DNA of 57,171 nucleotides. Source: Rhizobium sp. NFR07 (lineage in GTDB: Bacteria; Pseudomonadota; Alphaproteobacteria; Rhizobiales; Rhizobiaceae). The notes beneath the pieces were generated by a model. That model saw only the letters and a program-made list of their open reading frames with translations, made no database searches and was not told where the DNA came from. Both the position numbers and the translations under genes were made by a program. Below, piece after piece: positions 34,528 to 43,768 of the stretch; within the stretch, counting starts at the first letter, position 1, and the number at the start of each line of letters is the position of its first letter. The stretch spans positions 1-57,171 of the forward strand of contig NZ_FOKM01000019.1 in the NCBI RefSeq assembly GCF_900111905.1. Direction: 5' to 3'.

Positions 34528-35970
34528 ATGACCCCTGAACTTCTCTCACTCAGCCTGCAGCTGACCATGCCGGAGATCATTCTGGCAGTGGGTGCGCTCG
34601 CGCTTCTGATGATCGGCGTCTTTTCCGGTGAAAAGTCGGCCACCATGGTCACGGTGCTGTCGATCATCCTTATTGCAATTTCCGGCCTCTGGCTGATCTT
34701 CGCCACCGGAGAGGGCGAAGCCTTCGGCGGCGCCTCCCTGCTCGATCCTTTCGGTCGCTTCATGAAGGTGCTGGCGCTCATCGGCTCCATGGTCGCAATG
34801 CTGATGTCGCTGTCGAGCGCCCGCTCGCAGCAGCTCGACCGCTTTGAATTCCCGGTCCTGCTGGTCCTGGCGACCCTCGGCATGATGGTCCTGATCTCGG
34901 CAAACGACCTGATCGCCTTCTATATGGGCCTCGAGCTCATGTCGCTGTCGCTCTATGTCGTCGCCGCCTTCAACCGTGACAGCATCAGGTCTACCGAAGC
35001 GGGTCTCAAGTATTTCGTGCTCGGCGCCCTGTCGTCCGGCATGATGCTTTACGGCATGTCCCTGGTTTACGGCTTCACCGGCAATACCGGCTTCGACGAG
35101 ATCGCCCGCGTCCTGACCTCCGATACCCGCCAGCTCGGCGTCATCTTCGGCATGGTCTTCATCCTTGCCGGCGCCTGCTTCAAGATCTCGGCCGTGCCGT
35201 TCCACATGTGGACGCCGGACGTCTATGAAGGTGCGCCGACTGCTGTCACCGCCTTCTTTGCATCGGCGCCGAAGGTGGCCGCCATGGCGATCCTCGTGCG
35301 CATCGTCTCGGAAGCCTTCCTGCCGATCGTCGCCGAATGGCGCCAGGTCATCGTCTTCGTGGCGATCGCCTCCATGCTGCTTGGCTCCTTCGCCGCAATC
35401 GGCCAGAAGAACATCAAGCGCCTGATGGCCTATTCGTCGATCGGTCACATGGGCTATGCGCTGGTTGGCCTCGCCGCCGGTTCGGAAACCGGCGTCTCCG
35501 GCGTCGTGCTCTACATGACCATCTACATGGTCATGACGCTTGGCACCTTCGCCTGCATCATGGCGATGAAGCGCGAAGATGGCACCTATGTCGAAAGCGT
35601 CGAGGATCTCGCCGGCCTGTCGTCCACCCGTCCGTTTATGGCGGTCGTTTTGACGGCGCTGATGTTCTCTATGGCCGGCATTCCTCCGCTTGCAGGCTTC
35701 TTCGCGAAATATTTCGTCTTCGTCGCGGCGATCGAAGCCAAGCTTTATGCGCTCGCCATCATCGGCGTGTTGTCCTCGGTCGTCGGCGCTTACTACTACC
35801 TGCGTCTCGTCAAGCTGATGTGGTTCGACGAGCCGAAGGGCGAATTCGCCCGCACCTCCGGCGAGCTGCGTCTGGTCTTTGGCCTCTCCGGCCTGTTCGT
35901 GACGGCCTACGTCCTAATCGGCGGACCGATCGGTGTGGCGGCCAATGCGGCAGCCCGGTCATTCTTCTGA
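34528..35970 (+). CDS. nuoN: NADH-quinone oxidoreductase subunit N
   Basis: NuoN, 480 residues, the third antiporter-like subunit with about 14 membrane segments. Features include YYLRLVKLMWFD near the C-terminus and KISAVPFHMWTPDVYEGAPT in the middle. It ends 2 bases before birA, so birA is probably in the same transcript. Confidence 0.97.
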   Translation: MTPELLSLSLQLTMPEIILAVGALALLMIGVFSGEKSATMVTVLSIILIAISGLWLIFATGEGEAFGGASLLDPFGRFMKVLALIGSMVAMLMSLSSARSQQLDRFEFPVLLVLATLGMMVLISANDLIAFYMGLELMSLSLYVVAAFNRDSIRSTEAGLKYFVLGALSSGMMLYGMSLVYGFTGNTGFDEIARVLTSDTRQLGVIFGMVFILAGACFKISAVPFHMWTPDVYEGAPTAVTAFFASAPKVAAMAILVRIVSEAFLPIVAEWRQVIVFVAIASMLLGSFAAIGQKNIKRLMAYSSIGHMGYALVGLAAGSETGVSGVVLYMTIYMVMTLGTFACIMAMKREDGTYVESVEDLAGLSSTRPFMAVVLTALMFSMAGIPPLAGFFAKYFVFVAAIEAKLYALAIIGVLSSVVGAYYYLRLVKLMWFDEPKGEFARTSGELRLVFGLSGLFVTAYVLIGGPIGVAANAAARSFF

Positions 35971-35972
35971 GC

Positions 35973-36743
35973 ATGGCTAGAAATAGCGGACGCTTCTCGC
36001 TGGAAGCGTTCCGCCATGTCGCTTTCAACGACATAGGCTCCACCAATAGTGAATGTCTCGCCCGCGCTCGCGCGGGCGATTCCGGTTTGTTGTGGGTGAC
36101 CGCTGCACGCCAGACTGCGGGCCGTGGCCGACGCGGCCGTGCCTGGACCTCCGAGCCCGGCAATCTCTATGCCTCCTTGCTGCTCGTCGATCCGGCGCCG
36201 ATCGCGCTGACCGCGTCATTGCCCCTCGTCGTTGCCATCGCCGTCCATGAGGCCATCCGTGCCGTGCTACCGCCGGGGGACGACGCACTGCAGGTGAAGT
36301 GGCCGAATGACATTCTGATCAACCGCAGAAAGACCTGCGGCATTTTGCTCGAGGGTGAACCTGTTGCCGACGGAAAACGGGCCTTGGCGATCGGCATCGG
36401 CATCAATATCCGCCACATGCCAGACAGCGCACCCTATGGCGTCACCCGGCTGGTGGACCACGGCGCGGCCGTCTCCCCGGACGAGCTTTTCGCTCATCTT
36501 TTCAAGTCGATGGCGGTGACGTTGGAATCATGGGATGAGGGGCGTGGCACGGTCGAAATCGTCAGCCGCTGGCGCAAGCTCGCCTGCGGCATCGGCGAGC
36601 GGATCACCGTCAATCTCCCCGACCGGTCGATCGAGGGCATTTTTGCCGGGATAGACGACAATGGCCTCCTGCTTCTGGACAGGGGGGATGGACAAGTCAT
36701 GCCAATCGCGGCAGGTGATGTATTTTTTGCGAGAACGGAATAA
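35973..36743 (+). CDS. birA: Biotin-[acetyl-CoA-carboxylase] ligase
   Basis: Biotin protein ligase, 256 residues. It makes biotinyl-AMP and attaches biotin to carboxyl carrier proteins. The biotin/ATP-binding loop GRGRRGRAW (about 50-58) and the KWPNDI motif with its catalytic Lys are present. There is no N-terminal helix-turn-helix, so it is the monofunctional type that does not repress biotin genes. The start is ATG 35973, two bases after nuoN; a long frame open from 35337 is nuoN read out of frame. It lies 8 bases before rnj. Confidence 0.95.
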   Translation: MARNSGRFSLEAFRHVAFNDIGSTNSECLARARAGDSGLLWVTAARQTAGRGRRGRAWTSEPGNLYASLLLVDPAPIALTASLPLVVAIAVHEAIRAVLPPGDDALQVKWPNDILINRRKTCGILLEGEPVADGKRALAIGIGINIRHMPDSAPYGVTRLVDHGAAVSPDELFAHLFKSMAVTLESWDEGRGTVEIVSRWRKLACGIGERITVNLPDRSIEGIFAGIDDNGLLLLDRGDGQVMPIAAGDVFFARTE

Positions 36744-36751
36744 GAAGAAGA

Positions 36752-38422
36752 ATGGCTAAGCAAGACGAACTGGTGTTTCTGCCGCTGGGCGGCGTGGGCG
36801 AGATTGGCATGAACCTCGCTCTCTACGGCTATGGGCCGGCCGAGAAGCGCCAGTGGATCATGGTCGATTGTGGCGTGACCTTCCCGGGGCCTGATCTTCC
36901 GGGCGTCGATCTCGTGCTGCCCGATATCCGCTTCCTTGCCTCGCAGCGCAACAATCTTAAGGGCATGATCATCACTCATGCGCATGAGGACCATTACGGC
37001 GCGATGAACGATCTCTGGCCCGGCCTTAACGTGCCGGTCTATGCCTCGCCCTTTACGGCCGGCATGCTGGAAGCCAAGCGCAAATATGAGGGCAACCGCG
37101 CCGAAATCCCGATCACCATCTTCAAGGCCGGGGACCGCATCAATGTCGGCCCGTTCGAGATCGAGGCCGTTGGCGTCAACCATTCCATCCCTGAGCCGAT
37201 GTCGCTGGTCATCCGCACGCCACTCGGCAATGTCGTCCATACCGGCGACTGGAAGATCGACGCCAAGCCGACGCTTGGGCCGCTAACCGACGAAGATCGC
37301 TTCCGCGCCATCGGCGACGAAGGCGTGCTGGCGCTGATGTGCGACAGCACCAATGCCTTGCGTGACGGCGTCTCACCCTCGGAAGAGGAAGTCTCCAAGG
37401 GGCTGCAGAAGGTTATCGAAGAGGCCAAGGGCAGGGTAGCCATCACCACCTTCTCGTCGAATGTAGGCCGCATCCGTTCGATCGCCGAAGCGGCAGACGC
37501 CGCCGGCCGTGAAGTTCTGCTGCTCGGTTCGTCGTTGAAGCGCGTCGTCAACGTCGCCCAGGACATCGGCATCATGGAAGGCGTCAAGCCCTTCATCGCC
37601 GAGGACGAATACGGCTATATCCCGCGCGACAAGGTTGTCGCCATCCTCACCGGCAGCCAGGGCGAACAGCGCGCGGCGCTGGCCAAGATCTCCCGCGACG
37701 AGATGCGCCATGTGGCGCTGACCAAGGGTGATACGGTTGTCTTTTCATCGCGTACCATTCCCGGCAACGAAAAGCCGATCATCGAGATCAAGAACGCGCT
37801 GATCGAGCAGGGCATCAAAATCGTCACCGATTCCGATGCGCTCGTACACGTCTCCGGCCACCCGCGCCGCAACGAGCTGCTCAAGATGTACGAGTGGACC
37901 CGGCCGCAGATCCTCGTGCCCGTCCATGGCGAGGCTGCTCACCTGACGGCCCAGGCCGAACTCGGCGCCTCCGCCGGCATCGCCACCATCCCGCGCGTTC
38001 GCAACGGCAACATCCTGCGCCTGGCACCCGGTCCGGCCGAGGTGATCGACGATGCACCCCATGGCCGTATCTTCAAGGACGGCAAGCTGATCGGCGATTT
38101 CGACGAGATGGCGATCGGTGATCGCCGCAAGCTTTCCTTTGCCGGCCACGTCTCGGTCAACGTCCTGCTCGACAGCCGCTACGAATTCCTTGCCGATCCC
38201 GACCTCGTCTCCTTCGGCCTGCCGGAATTCGACGACGAGGGCGAAGATATGGACGACGGTCTCTACGACGCCGTCCTCGGCGCCGTCGAAAGCATTCCAC
38301 GCGCGCGCCGCAAGGATCTCGACATGGTGCGCGAAGCGATCCGCCGCGCCGTCCGCGCTGCCGCCAACATGGCCTGGGGCAAGAAGCCGGTCGTCACGGT
38401 GTTTCTGACGAGGGTGCAGTAG
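36752..38422 (+). CDS. rnj: Ribonuclease J
   Basis: RNase J, 556 residues, a beta-CASP metallo-beta-lactamase nuclease acting in rRNA maturation and mRNA decay in bacteria without RNase E dominance or alongside it. The zinc motif THAHEDHYGA (75-84), DCGVTFPG near 39-46, and the beta-CASP motifs (TGSQGEQRAAL, VHVSGHPRRNEL, VPVHGEAAHL) are intact. Immediately downstream of birA and likely co-transcribed with it. Confidence 0.95.
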   Translation: MAKQDELVFLPLGGVGEIGMNLALYGYGPAEKRQWIMVDCGVTFPGPDLPGVDLVLPDIRFLASQRNNLKGMIITHAHEDHYGAMNDLWPGLNVPVYASPFTAGMLEAKRKYEGNRAEIPITIFKAGDRINVGPFEIEAVGVNHSIPEPMSLVIRTPLGNVVHTGDWKIDAKPTLGPLTDEDRFRAIGDEGVLALMCDSTNALRDGVSPSEEEVSKGLQKVIEEAKGRVAITTFSSNVGRIRSIAEAADAAGREVLLLGSSLKRVVNVAQDIGIMEGVKPFIAEDEYGYIPRDKVVAILTGSQGEQRAALAKISRDEMRHVALTKGDTVVFSSRTIPGNEKPIIEIKNALIEQGIKIVTDSDALVHVSGHPRRNELLKMYEWTRPQILVPVHGEAAHLTAQAELGASAGIATIPRVRNGNILRLAPGPAEVIDDAPHGRIFKDGKLIGDFDEMAIGDRRKLSFAGHVSVNVLLDSRYEFLADPDLVSFGLPEFDDEGEDMDDGLYDAVLGAVESIPRARRKDLDMVREAIRRAVRAAANMAWGKKPVVTVFLTRVQ

Positions 38423-38429
38423 GGCGCTT

Positions 38430-38650
38430 CGGTAATCCGTCTTCCCGCCATGACGGGGAGACGGTGCCGGCAGGTGGATGAGGGGCAGACGGTCCGCAAG
38501 GCAGGTCCCTCACTCGGCATTGAACCTATCCCCGTGGGGGAGAGGCTTCGGAGCGGTGGCCGAAGGCAGAAATCGATGAAATCGATTTCAGGGAACGGAG
38601 GCCTGAGCGCGATGCCACGCGAAGGCAATCAAGATCTTAGCTTCGGCTAG
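38430..38650. repeat. RIME-like rhizobial intergenic repeat
   Basis: The sequence between rnj and mce carries GACGGGGAGACGGTGCCGGC followed by AGGTGGATGAGGGGCAGAC, then CCCCGTGGGGGAGAGGC and an AATCGATGAAATCGATTT palindrome. These blocks (CCCCTCATCC…GCCGGCACC…CTCCCC on the other strand) are the typical content of Rhizobium-specific intergenic mosaic elements. It is non-coding, with several internal inverted repeats. A genome-wide copy search would confirm it. Confidence 0.6.
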
Positions 38651-38688
38651 GTCTCGGTGGTGAGGGGATCCGAGGAGGATGAAGACAT

Positions 38689-39093
38689 ATGATCGGCCGC
38701 GTCAATCACATCGCCATCGCCGTTCCGATCCTCCATGAGGCGGCGGCACTCTATCGCGATACGCTCGGTGCGCAGGTCTCCTCGCCAAAGGCACTTCCCG
38801 AACACGGTGTGACCGTCGTCTTCGTCACGCTGCCCAACACCAAGATCGAACTGCTCGAACCTCTCGGCGACGGGTCGCCGATCGCCGCTTTCCTGGAGAG
38901 AAATCAGTCGGGCGGCATCCATCACATCTGCTACGAGACCGACGATATCGAGAAGGCGGCAAAAAATTTGCAGGCCTCGGGCGCCCGCATTCTGGGTGAT
39001 GGCAGGCCGAAGACCGGAGCCCATGGCAAGCCTGTCCTGTTCCTGCACCCGAAAGATTTTAACGGCACGCTGATCGAGCTGGAGGAGGTTTGA
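38689..39093 (+). CDS. mce: Methylmalonyl-CoA epimerase
   Basis: MCE, 134 residues, converts (S)- to (R)-methylmalonyl-CoA in propionyl-CoA breakdown. It has the vicinal-oxygen-chelate fold with metal ligands in RVNHIAIAV (His7), GGIHHICYE (His in the middle) and the C-terminal GTLIELEE. GAGGATGAAGAC before ATG 38689 supplies the ribosome site. It ends with a TGATG overlap with a small frame. Confidence 0.94.
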   Translation: MIGRVNHIAIAVPILHEAAALYRDTLGAQVSSPKALPEHGVTVVFVTLPNTKIELLEPLGDGSPIAAFLERNQSGGIHHICYETDDIEKAAKNLQASGARILGDGRPKTGAHGKPVLFLHPKDFNGTLIELEEV

Positions 39094-39218
39094 TGCACGA
39101 CGAAATTATGAATGAAAACAACGGTCTAGAAGCACGTTCGGAATCGCTTTCGCAGCGCCTTGAATCTATGTCGGAGGTCGCTCGCTGCGCCGGAGGTGAC
39201 ACGCCATGCCCATTCTGA
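39093..39218 (+). CDS. Possible coupled small ORF between mce and the DUF1467 gene
   Basis: ATG 39093 overlaps the mce stop codon; the frame encodes 41 hydrophilic residues starting MHDEIMNENNGLEARSESLS and ends 12 bases inside the DUF1467 gene. It fills the gap exactly, as expected if ribosomes are passed from mce to the DUF1467 gene. No motif is recognised; it may serve only as a translational bridge. Confidence 0.35.
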   Translation: MHDEIMNENNGLEARSESLSQRLESMSEVARCAGGDTPCPF

Positions 39219-39481
39219 CCGTCGCGGCGATCTATTTCATTCTCTGGTGGACCGTCCTGTTCATCGTGTTGCCGCTCGGCTATCGCAGCCAGCAGGATGA
39301 TGGCGATGTGACGCTGGGTACCGTTGAAAGCGCACCCGCGAGGTTCCGGGGCGGGCGGGTCATCCTGCTGACGACCGTCATCTCGGCCGCCCTCTATCTC
39401 GCCTATCATCTCGCCTCGACCTATTTCGGATTTGGCGTAGGCAGCATCCCGAACATCATTCCGAGCTTCAGCCAGGTTTGA
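39206..39481 (+). CDS. DUF1467 family membrane protein
   Basis: A protein of 91 residues with two membrane segments (AAIYFILWWTVLFIVLPLGY and VILLTTVISAALYLAYHL) around a polar loop of about 30 residues. DUF1467 genes are almost always found between mce and proS in alphaproteobacteria; function is unknown. CGGAGGTGAC just before the ATG is the ribosome site. Confidence 0.9.
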   Translation: MPILTVAAIYFILWWTVLFIVLPLGYRSQQDDGDVTLGTVESAPARFRGGRVILLTTVISAALYLAYHLASTYFGFGVGSIPNIIPSFSQV

Positions 39482-39556
39482 TCGACTGAAGATATGTCAC
39501 TGACATACAATAATAATTTTCGGTGGAGGGATGGCCGGGCTTCCTTAAAGTCAAAA

Positions 39557-39584
39557 AAAAACAAGGCGGTTAAGCCTTGTTTTT
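39557..39584. terminator. Bidirectional intrinsic terminator
   Basis: AAAAACAAGGC and GCCTTGTTTTT form an 11-base-pair stem with a six-base loop (GGTTAA). A run of A precedes and T follows, so it can end transcription from both sides: the mce-DUF1467 unit on the plus strand and any gene on the minus strand. Confidence 0.85.
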
Positions 39585-39706
39585 CAGTTTCGCGTGACCT
39601 TCACCGTTGCCGGGGCTGCGACAAGCGCGCCAGAGATCTCATCCTCCCAAGACTTTGACCGCGAATGGCAAGAATTTGAACTTCATGCCTGTTTTATGAG
39701 CTGAAA

Positions 39707-39922
39707 CTAGCTCACCGCTTGGGCTTTGTCATCATCTTTTTTGTATTTTTGCGACAGTTTGGCAAAAAAATCCTGTTGACGAATATGTCGCACCTCTTCC
39801 TTCATAAAAAACACATGTTCGCGACGCGGCTCGTCTTTTGAGCGCATTCGCCGCAACGTCTTCCCCCTGGCTTTCTTGCAGATCCGGGTTTCCTTGGCGC
39901 TTGGGAACCGATATGAAGCCAC
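39707..39922 (-). CDS. Possible small basic hypothetical protein
   Basis: A 71-residue frame with GTG start, strongly basic in the first half (ICKKARGKTLRRMRSKDEP) and charged throughout, ending KKDDDKAQAVS. A weak AAGGA lies about 10 bases upstream. It lies convergent with the DUF1467 gene and ends near the shared terminator, which fits a gene. No family is recognised. Confidence 0.35.
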   Translation of the reverse strand: MASYRFPSAKETRICKKARGKTLRRMRSKDEPRREHVFFMKEEVRHIRQQDFFAKLSQKYKKDDDKAQAVS

Positions 39923-39990
39923 GCCATATGGTCCTTAAATCGGCCGATTCCCGATCGATCGGGATCGGCAAGCAAACGTCGGAAAGCTAG

Positions 39991-41313
39991 ATGCGTCTAT
40001 CCCGCTATTTCATGCCCATCCTGAAGGAAAACCCCAAGGAAGCGGAGATCGTTTCGCACCGGCTCATGCTGCGCACCGGCATGGTCCGCCAGCAGAGCCA
40101 GGGCATCTATTCTTGGCTGCCGCTTGGCAAGCGCGTGCTCGACAAGGTGAACGCGATCATCCGTGAGGAACAGAACCGCGCCGGCGCCATCGAGCTTCTG
40201 ATGCCGACGCTGCAGTCGGCCGAACTCTGGCAGGAAAGCGGCCGCTACGAGGCCTATGGCAAGGAAATGCTGCGCATCAAGGACCGTCAGGAGCGGCCGA
40301 TGCTCTACGGACCGACCAATGAGGAAATGGTCACCGATATCTTCCGGTCATATATCAAGTCCTACAAGAACCTGCCGCTCAACCTCTACCACATCCAGCT
40401 CAAGTTCCGCGACGAGATCCGTCCGCGCTTCGGCACGATGCGGTCGCGCGAATTCCTGATGAAGGACGCCTATTCCTTTGACTTAAACAAGGAAGATGCC
40501 GTCCATTCCTATAACAAGATGTTCGCGGCCTATCTGCGCACCTTCGACCGTCTCGGCCTGCGCGCCATCCCAATGCGCGCCGATACCGGCCCGATCGGCG
40601 GCAACCACAGCCACGAATTCATAATCCTCGCTGAGACCGGCGAATCTGAAGTCTTCTCGCACCGCGATTTCGTCAATTTCGACATTCCCGGCGAAGACAC
40701 CAATTTCGACGATGTCGCCGGCATGCAGGCGATCTTCGATAAATGGACCTCGGTCTATGCCGCGACGTCTGAGATGCACGATGCGGCGGCGTTCGACGCG
40801 ATCCCCGATAGCGATCGGCTCTCCGCTCGGGGCATTGAGGTTGGCCACATCTTTTATTTCGGCACCAAATATTCCGAGCCGATGGGCGCCAAGGTGCAGG
40901 GACCGGACGGCAAGGAGCACCTTGTCCACATGGGCTCCTACGGCATCGGCCCGACCCGCCTCGTTCCCGCCATCATCGAAGCCTCCCATGACGAGAACGG
41001 CATTATCTGGCCCGAATCGGTCGCGCCCTTCGATGTCGTGGTGATCAACATGAAGCCCGGCGACGAAGCCTGCGACCGGCTCTCGGAAAACCTCTATGCG
41101 ACGCTCGGGAATGCCGGCAAGGACGTGCTTTACGACGACACGGACGACCGCGCCGGCACCAAGTTTGCCACCGCCGATCTGATCGGCGTGCCGGTGCAGA
41201 TCATCGTCGGCCCGCGCTCGGCAGCCGTAGGCGAGGTCGAGGTAAAGGTTCGCCGTACCGGCGCCCGCGAGGTCATGACCCTCGAGGCCGCCCTGAACCG
41301 CATCACCGGCTGA
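39991..41313 (+). CDS. proS: Prolyl-tRNA synthetase (alphaproteobacterial short type)
   Basis: ProRS, 440 residues, class II synthetase charging tRNA-Pro. Motif 1 lies around LPLGKRVLDKVNAIIREEQN, motif 2 (FRDEIRPRFGTMRSREFLMKD) is clear, and motif 3 lies in GSYGIGPTRLVPAIIE. The C-terminal anticodon-binding domain is present. It lacks the large editing insertion of E. coli ProRS, which explains its shorter length and is normal in rhizobia. Confidence 0.96.
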   Translation: MRLSRYFMPILKENPKEAEIVSHRLMLRTGMVRQQSQGIYSWLPLGKRVLDKVNAIIREEQNRAGAIELLMPTLQSAELWQESGRYEAYGKEMLRIKDRQERPMLYGPTNEEMVTDIFRSYIKSYKNLPLNLYHIQLKFRDEIRPRFGTMRSREFLMKDAYSFDLNKEDAVHSYNKMFAAYLRTFDRLGLRAIPMRADTGPIGGNHSHEFIILAETGESEVFSHRDFVNFDIPGEDTNFDDVAGMQAIFDKWTSVYAATSEMHDAAAFDAIPDSDRLSARGIEVGHIFYFGTKYSEPMGAKVQGPDGKEHLVHMGSYGIGPTRLVPAIIEASHDENGIIWPESVAPFDVVVINMKPGDEACDRLSENLYATLGNAGKDVLYDDTDDRAGTKFATADLIGVPVQIIVGPRSAAVGEVEVKVRRTGAREVMTLEAALNRITG

Positions 41314-41402
41314 CGGCTTATCTGCCGTTCCGGTTCTATAGCATTGGGTGCGAGGACGGCGTACGGTCCGGTCCCGCACCGACCAAGACGAGGAAAGCGT
41401 GA

Positions 41403-42719
41403 ATGTCGAGCATCGCTGCGGGTGGTGAGAAGGAAAAGGCGGAGAAGGCTCCAAAAGCCCCGCGCGCCGGAGCCTTTTCGGCCTTCGAGCGCATGGTTGC
41501 ATGGCGCTACCTGCGCTCACGCCGCAAGGAGGCCTTCATCTCCGTCATTGCCGGCTTTTCCTTCATCGGCATCATGCTCGGCGTCGCAACCCTGATCATC
41601 GTCATGGCGGTGATGAACGGCTTTCGCACCGAGCTGATCTCCCGCATTCTCGGCATCAACGGCCACATGATCGTCCAGCCCATCGATCAGCCGCTCAACG
41701 ATTATGCCGAATTGACCAAGAAGTTTTCCGCCGTTCCCGGCGTCAAGATGGCCTTGCCCTTGGTCGAAGGCCAGACGCTTGCATCGGGCAAGGGCGGTGC
41801 GGGCTCCGGCGCATTGGTGCGCGGTGTGCGTGCAGAAGACCTCGAAAAACTCCCGGAAGTCGCCGGCAACATCAAGCAAGGCGATATCGTTGGTTTTGCC
41901 TCGGGGCAAGGGGTGCTCGTCGGCTCGCGCCTCGCGGCTCAGCTCGGTATCACCGCCGGTGACCAGATCACGCTGATCTCGCCGGAAGGCGATGTGACCC
42001 CTATGGGCGTCAATCCGCGAGTGAAATCTTACCCTGTTTCGGGCGTCTTCGAGATCGGCATGTCGGAATACGACGCGACGATCATCTACATGCCGTTGGG
42101 TGAATCGCAGCTCTATTTCAATGCCGAAGGCATCGTCCAGTCGATCGAGCTGTTTATCGACGATCCCGACAATGTCGACGTGATGCGGCCGAAGATCGAG
42201 GAAGCTGCCGGCCGGCAGATCTTCATCACCGATTGGCGCCAGCGCAACCAGACCTTCTTCTCCGCGCTCCAGGTCGAACGCAACGTCATGTTCATGATCC
42301 TGACGCTGATCGTGCTGGTGGCGGCGCTCAACATCATCTCCGGCCTCATCATGCTGGTGAAGGACAAGGGTTCGGACATCGCCATCCTGCGCACGATGGG
42401 CGCAAGCTCTGGTGCCATCATGCGCATCTTCTTCATGACGGGCGCTGCGATCGGTCTGGTCGGCACGCTCGCCGGCGTGGCGCTCGGCGTCATCGTTTGC
42501 CTCAATATCGAATCAATCCGTCAGTTCTTCTCGTGGATTTCCGGCACGGTTCTGTTCAATCCGGAACTCTATTTCCTGAGCGAACTGCCGGCCGAAATGA
42601 GCATCAGCGAAACCGTGTCGGTCGTCACCATGGCGCTGACGCTCTCTTTCATTGCTACCATCTTTCCGGCGTGGCGGGCCTCCAGGCTCGATCCCGTCCA
42701 GGCCCTCCGATACGAATAG
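41403..42719 (+). CDS. lolC: Lipoprotein-releasing ABC transporter permease
   Basis: LolC/LolE-type permease, 438 residues. One N-terminal membrane segment (ISVIAGFSFIGIMLGVATLI), a large periplasmic domain, then three C-terminal membrane segments of the FtsX fold. It extracts mature lipoproteins from the inner membrane and passes them to LolA. Only one such permease gene is here, so it probably acts as a homodimer (LolF-type arrangement). It lies 6 bases before lolD. Confidence 0.93.
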   Translation: MSSIAAGGEKEKAEKAPKAPRAGAFSAFERMVAWRYLRSRRKEAFISVIAGFSFIGIMLGVATLIIVMAVMNGFRTELISRILGINGHMIVQPIDQPLNDYAELTKKFSAVPGVKMALPLVEGQTLASGKGGAGSGALVRGVRAEDLEKLPEVAGNIKQGDIVGFASGQGVLVGSRLAAQLGITAGDQITLISPEGDVTPMGVNPRVKSYPVSGVFEIGMSEYDATIIYMPLGESQLYFNAEGIVQSIELFIDDPDNVDVMRPKIEEAAGRQIFITDWRQRNQTFFSALQVERNVMFMILTLIVLVAALNIISGLIMLVKDKGSDIAILRTMGASSGAIMRIFFMTGAAIGLVGTLAGVALGVIVCLNIESIRQFFSWISGTVLFNPELYFLSELPAEMSISETVSVVTMALTLSFIATIFPAWRASRLDPVQALRYE

Positions 42720-42725
42720 GTCTCC

Positions 42726-43412
42726 ATGGCACTGCGCAAATCCGTCTTGAAGCTCACGGGCGTCGAACGCCATTACGGTCAGGGCGAAACCACGCTGTCG
42801 ATCCTGAAGGGCGCCGATTTCGAATTGAGATCCGGCGAAATCGTCGCACTCGTAGCACCTTCCGGCACCGGCAAGTCGACCCTCCTGCATCTCGCCGGTC
42901 TGCTCGAACACCCCGATGGCGGTGACGTCTCGATCGGCGGCAGGTCGTGCAATGACCTTCCAGACGAAGACCGAACGGCGATCCGTCGCGCCGAGATCGG
43001 CTTCGTTTACCAGTTCCACCACCTCCTGCCGGAATTTTCGGCGATCGAGAACATCATGATGCCGCAGCTGATCGGCGGCCTGTCCAAGGTCGAGGCGAGG
43101 GGGCGTGCAGCCCAGCTTCTTGATTATATGCGCATCGGCCATCGCGCCGAACATCGCCCGGCGGAACTTTCCGGCGGTGAACAGCAACGCGTCGCCATCG
43201 CCCGCGCCGTCGCCAATGCGCCCCGCTTGCTTCTTGCAGACGAGCCCACCGGCAACCTTGATCCGAAGACCGCATCTTACGTGTTCGATGCGCTTGAAGC
43301 CCTGGTACGCCAATCGGGGCTTGCCGCCCTGATTGCGACCCATAACCACGAACTCGCTGCCCGCATGGACCGTCGAGTGACGATCGAAAGTGGCAAGGTA
43401 GTCGAGTTCTAG
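42726..43412 (+). CDS. lolD: Lipoprotein-releasing ABC transporter ATP-binding protein
   Basis: LolD, 228 residues. Walker A APSGTGKST (44-52), Q-loop near VYQFHHLLPEFS, signature LSGGEQQR, Walker B LLLADEPTGNLD and the switch His in ATHNHELA are all present. The first Gly of Walker A is Ala, as is common in LolD of this group. It energises the LolC permease encoded just upstream. Confidence 0.96.
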   Translation: MALRKSVLKLTGVERHYGQGETTLSILKGADFELRSGEIVALVAPSGTGKSTLLHLAGLLEHPDGGDVSIGGRSCNDLPDEDRTAIRRAEIGFVYQFHHLLPEFSAIENIMMPQLIGGLSKVEARGRAAQLLDYMRIGHRAEHRPAELSGGEQQRVAIARAVANAPRLLLADEPTGNLDPKTASYVFDALEALVRQSGLAALIATHNHELAARMDRRVTIESGKVVEF

Positions 43413-43654
43413 GAACTGAGCTGCAAGACTTCGATGCCGCGGTCGTGGTGGCCAGGAATTCCTTCGGAGCTCCGTTAGTTGCCATGAAATTTGCAGTCAG
43501 ATCAAGGCTACCGGGTTCGTCGTTTAGCTATCGCGGTCGCGATCCGTGGCGCGTTTGTTGTGCGCAACGTCGTACATAACCCGCCGGCAATCGAAGCGGG
43601 ATTGGCAGGGCTCGATGACGGCGGAGATTTTGCAGACGGTGGTGATCGCCCTTC

Positions 43655-43729
43655 TTAGCGCAGTCCAAAAAAGCTTAGGATTGCAAGTACGATGACGACC
43701 GCTCCGACGAGCCAGATGATGCTGTTCAT
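43655..43729 (-). CDS. 24-residue single-span membrane peptide
   Basis: ATG 43727-43729 is preceded by GAGGAA at ideal spacing. The peptide is MNSIIWLVGAVVIVLAI followed by LSFFGLR: a membrane segment with a short basic end. Very similar tiny proteins are annotated in many rhizobial genomes; function is unknown. The frame is open far upstream (to 44143), but only this last part looks like protein. A GGAAC-N17-ATT element lies 40 bases upstream. Confidence 0.7.
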   Translation of the reverse strand: MNSIIWLVGAVVIVLAILSFFGLR

Positions 43730-43768
43730 TGAATTTCCTCGAAAATGTGAGTGCCTGACGGAAGCCAG

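Noticed and set aside
33103..35448. Long minus-strand frames opposite nuoM and nuoN
   Set aside because: The same antisense effect, with biased composition and no ribosome sites.
35337..35972. Upstream extension of the birA frame
   Set aside because: It is nuoN read in another frame; biotin ligases of this type begin near ATG 35973.
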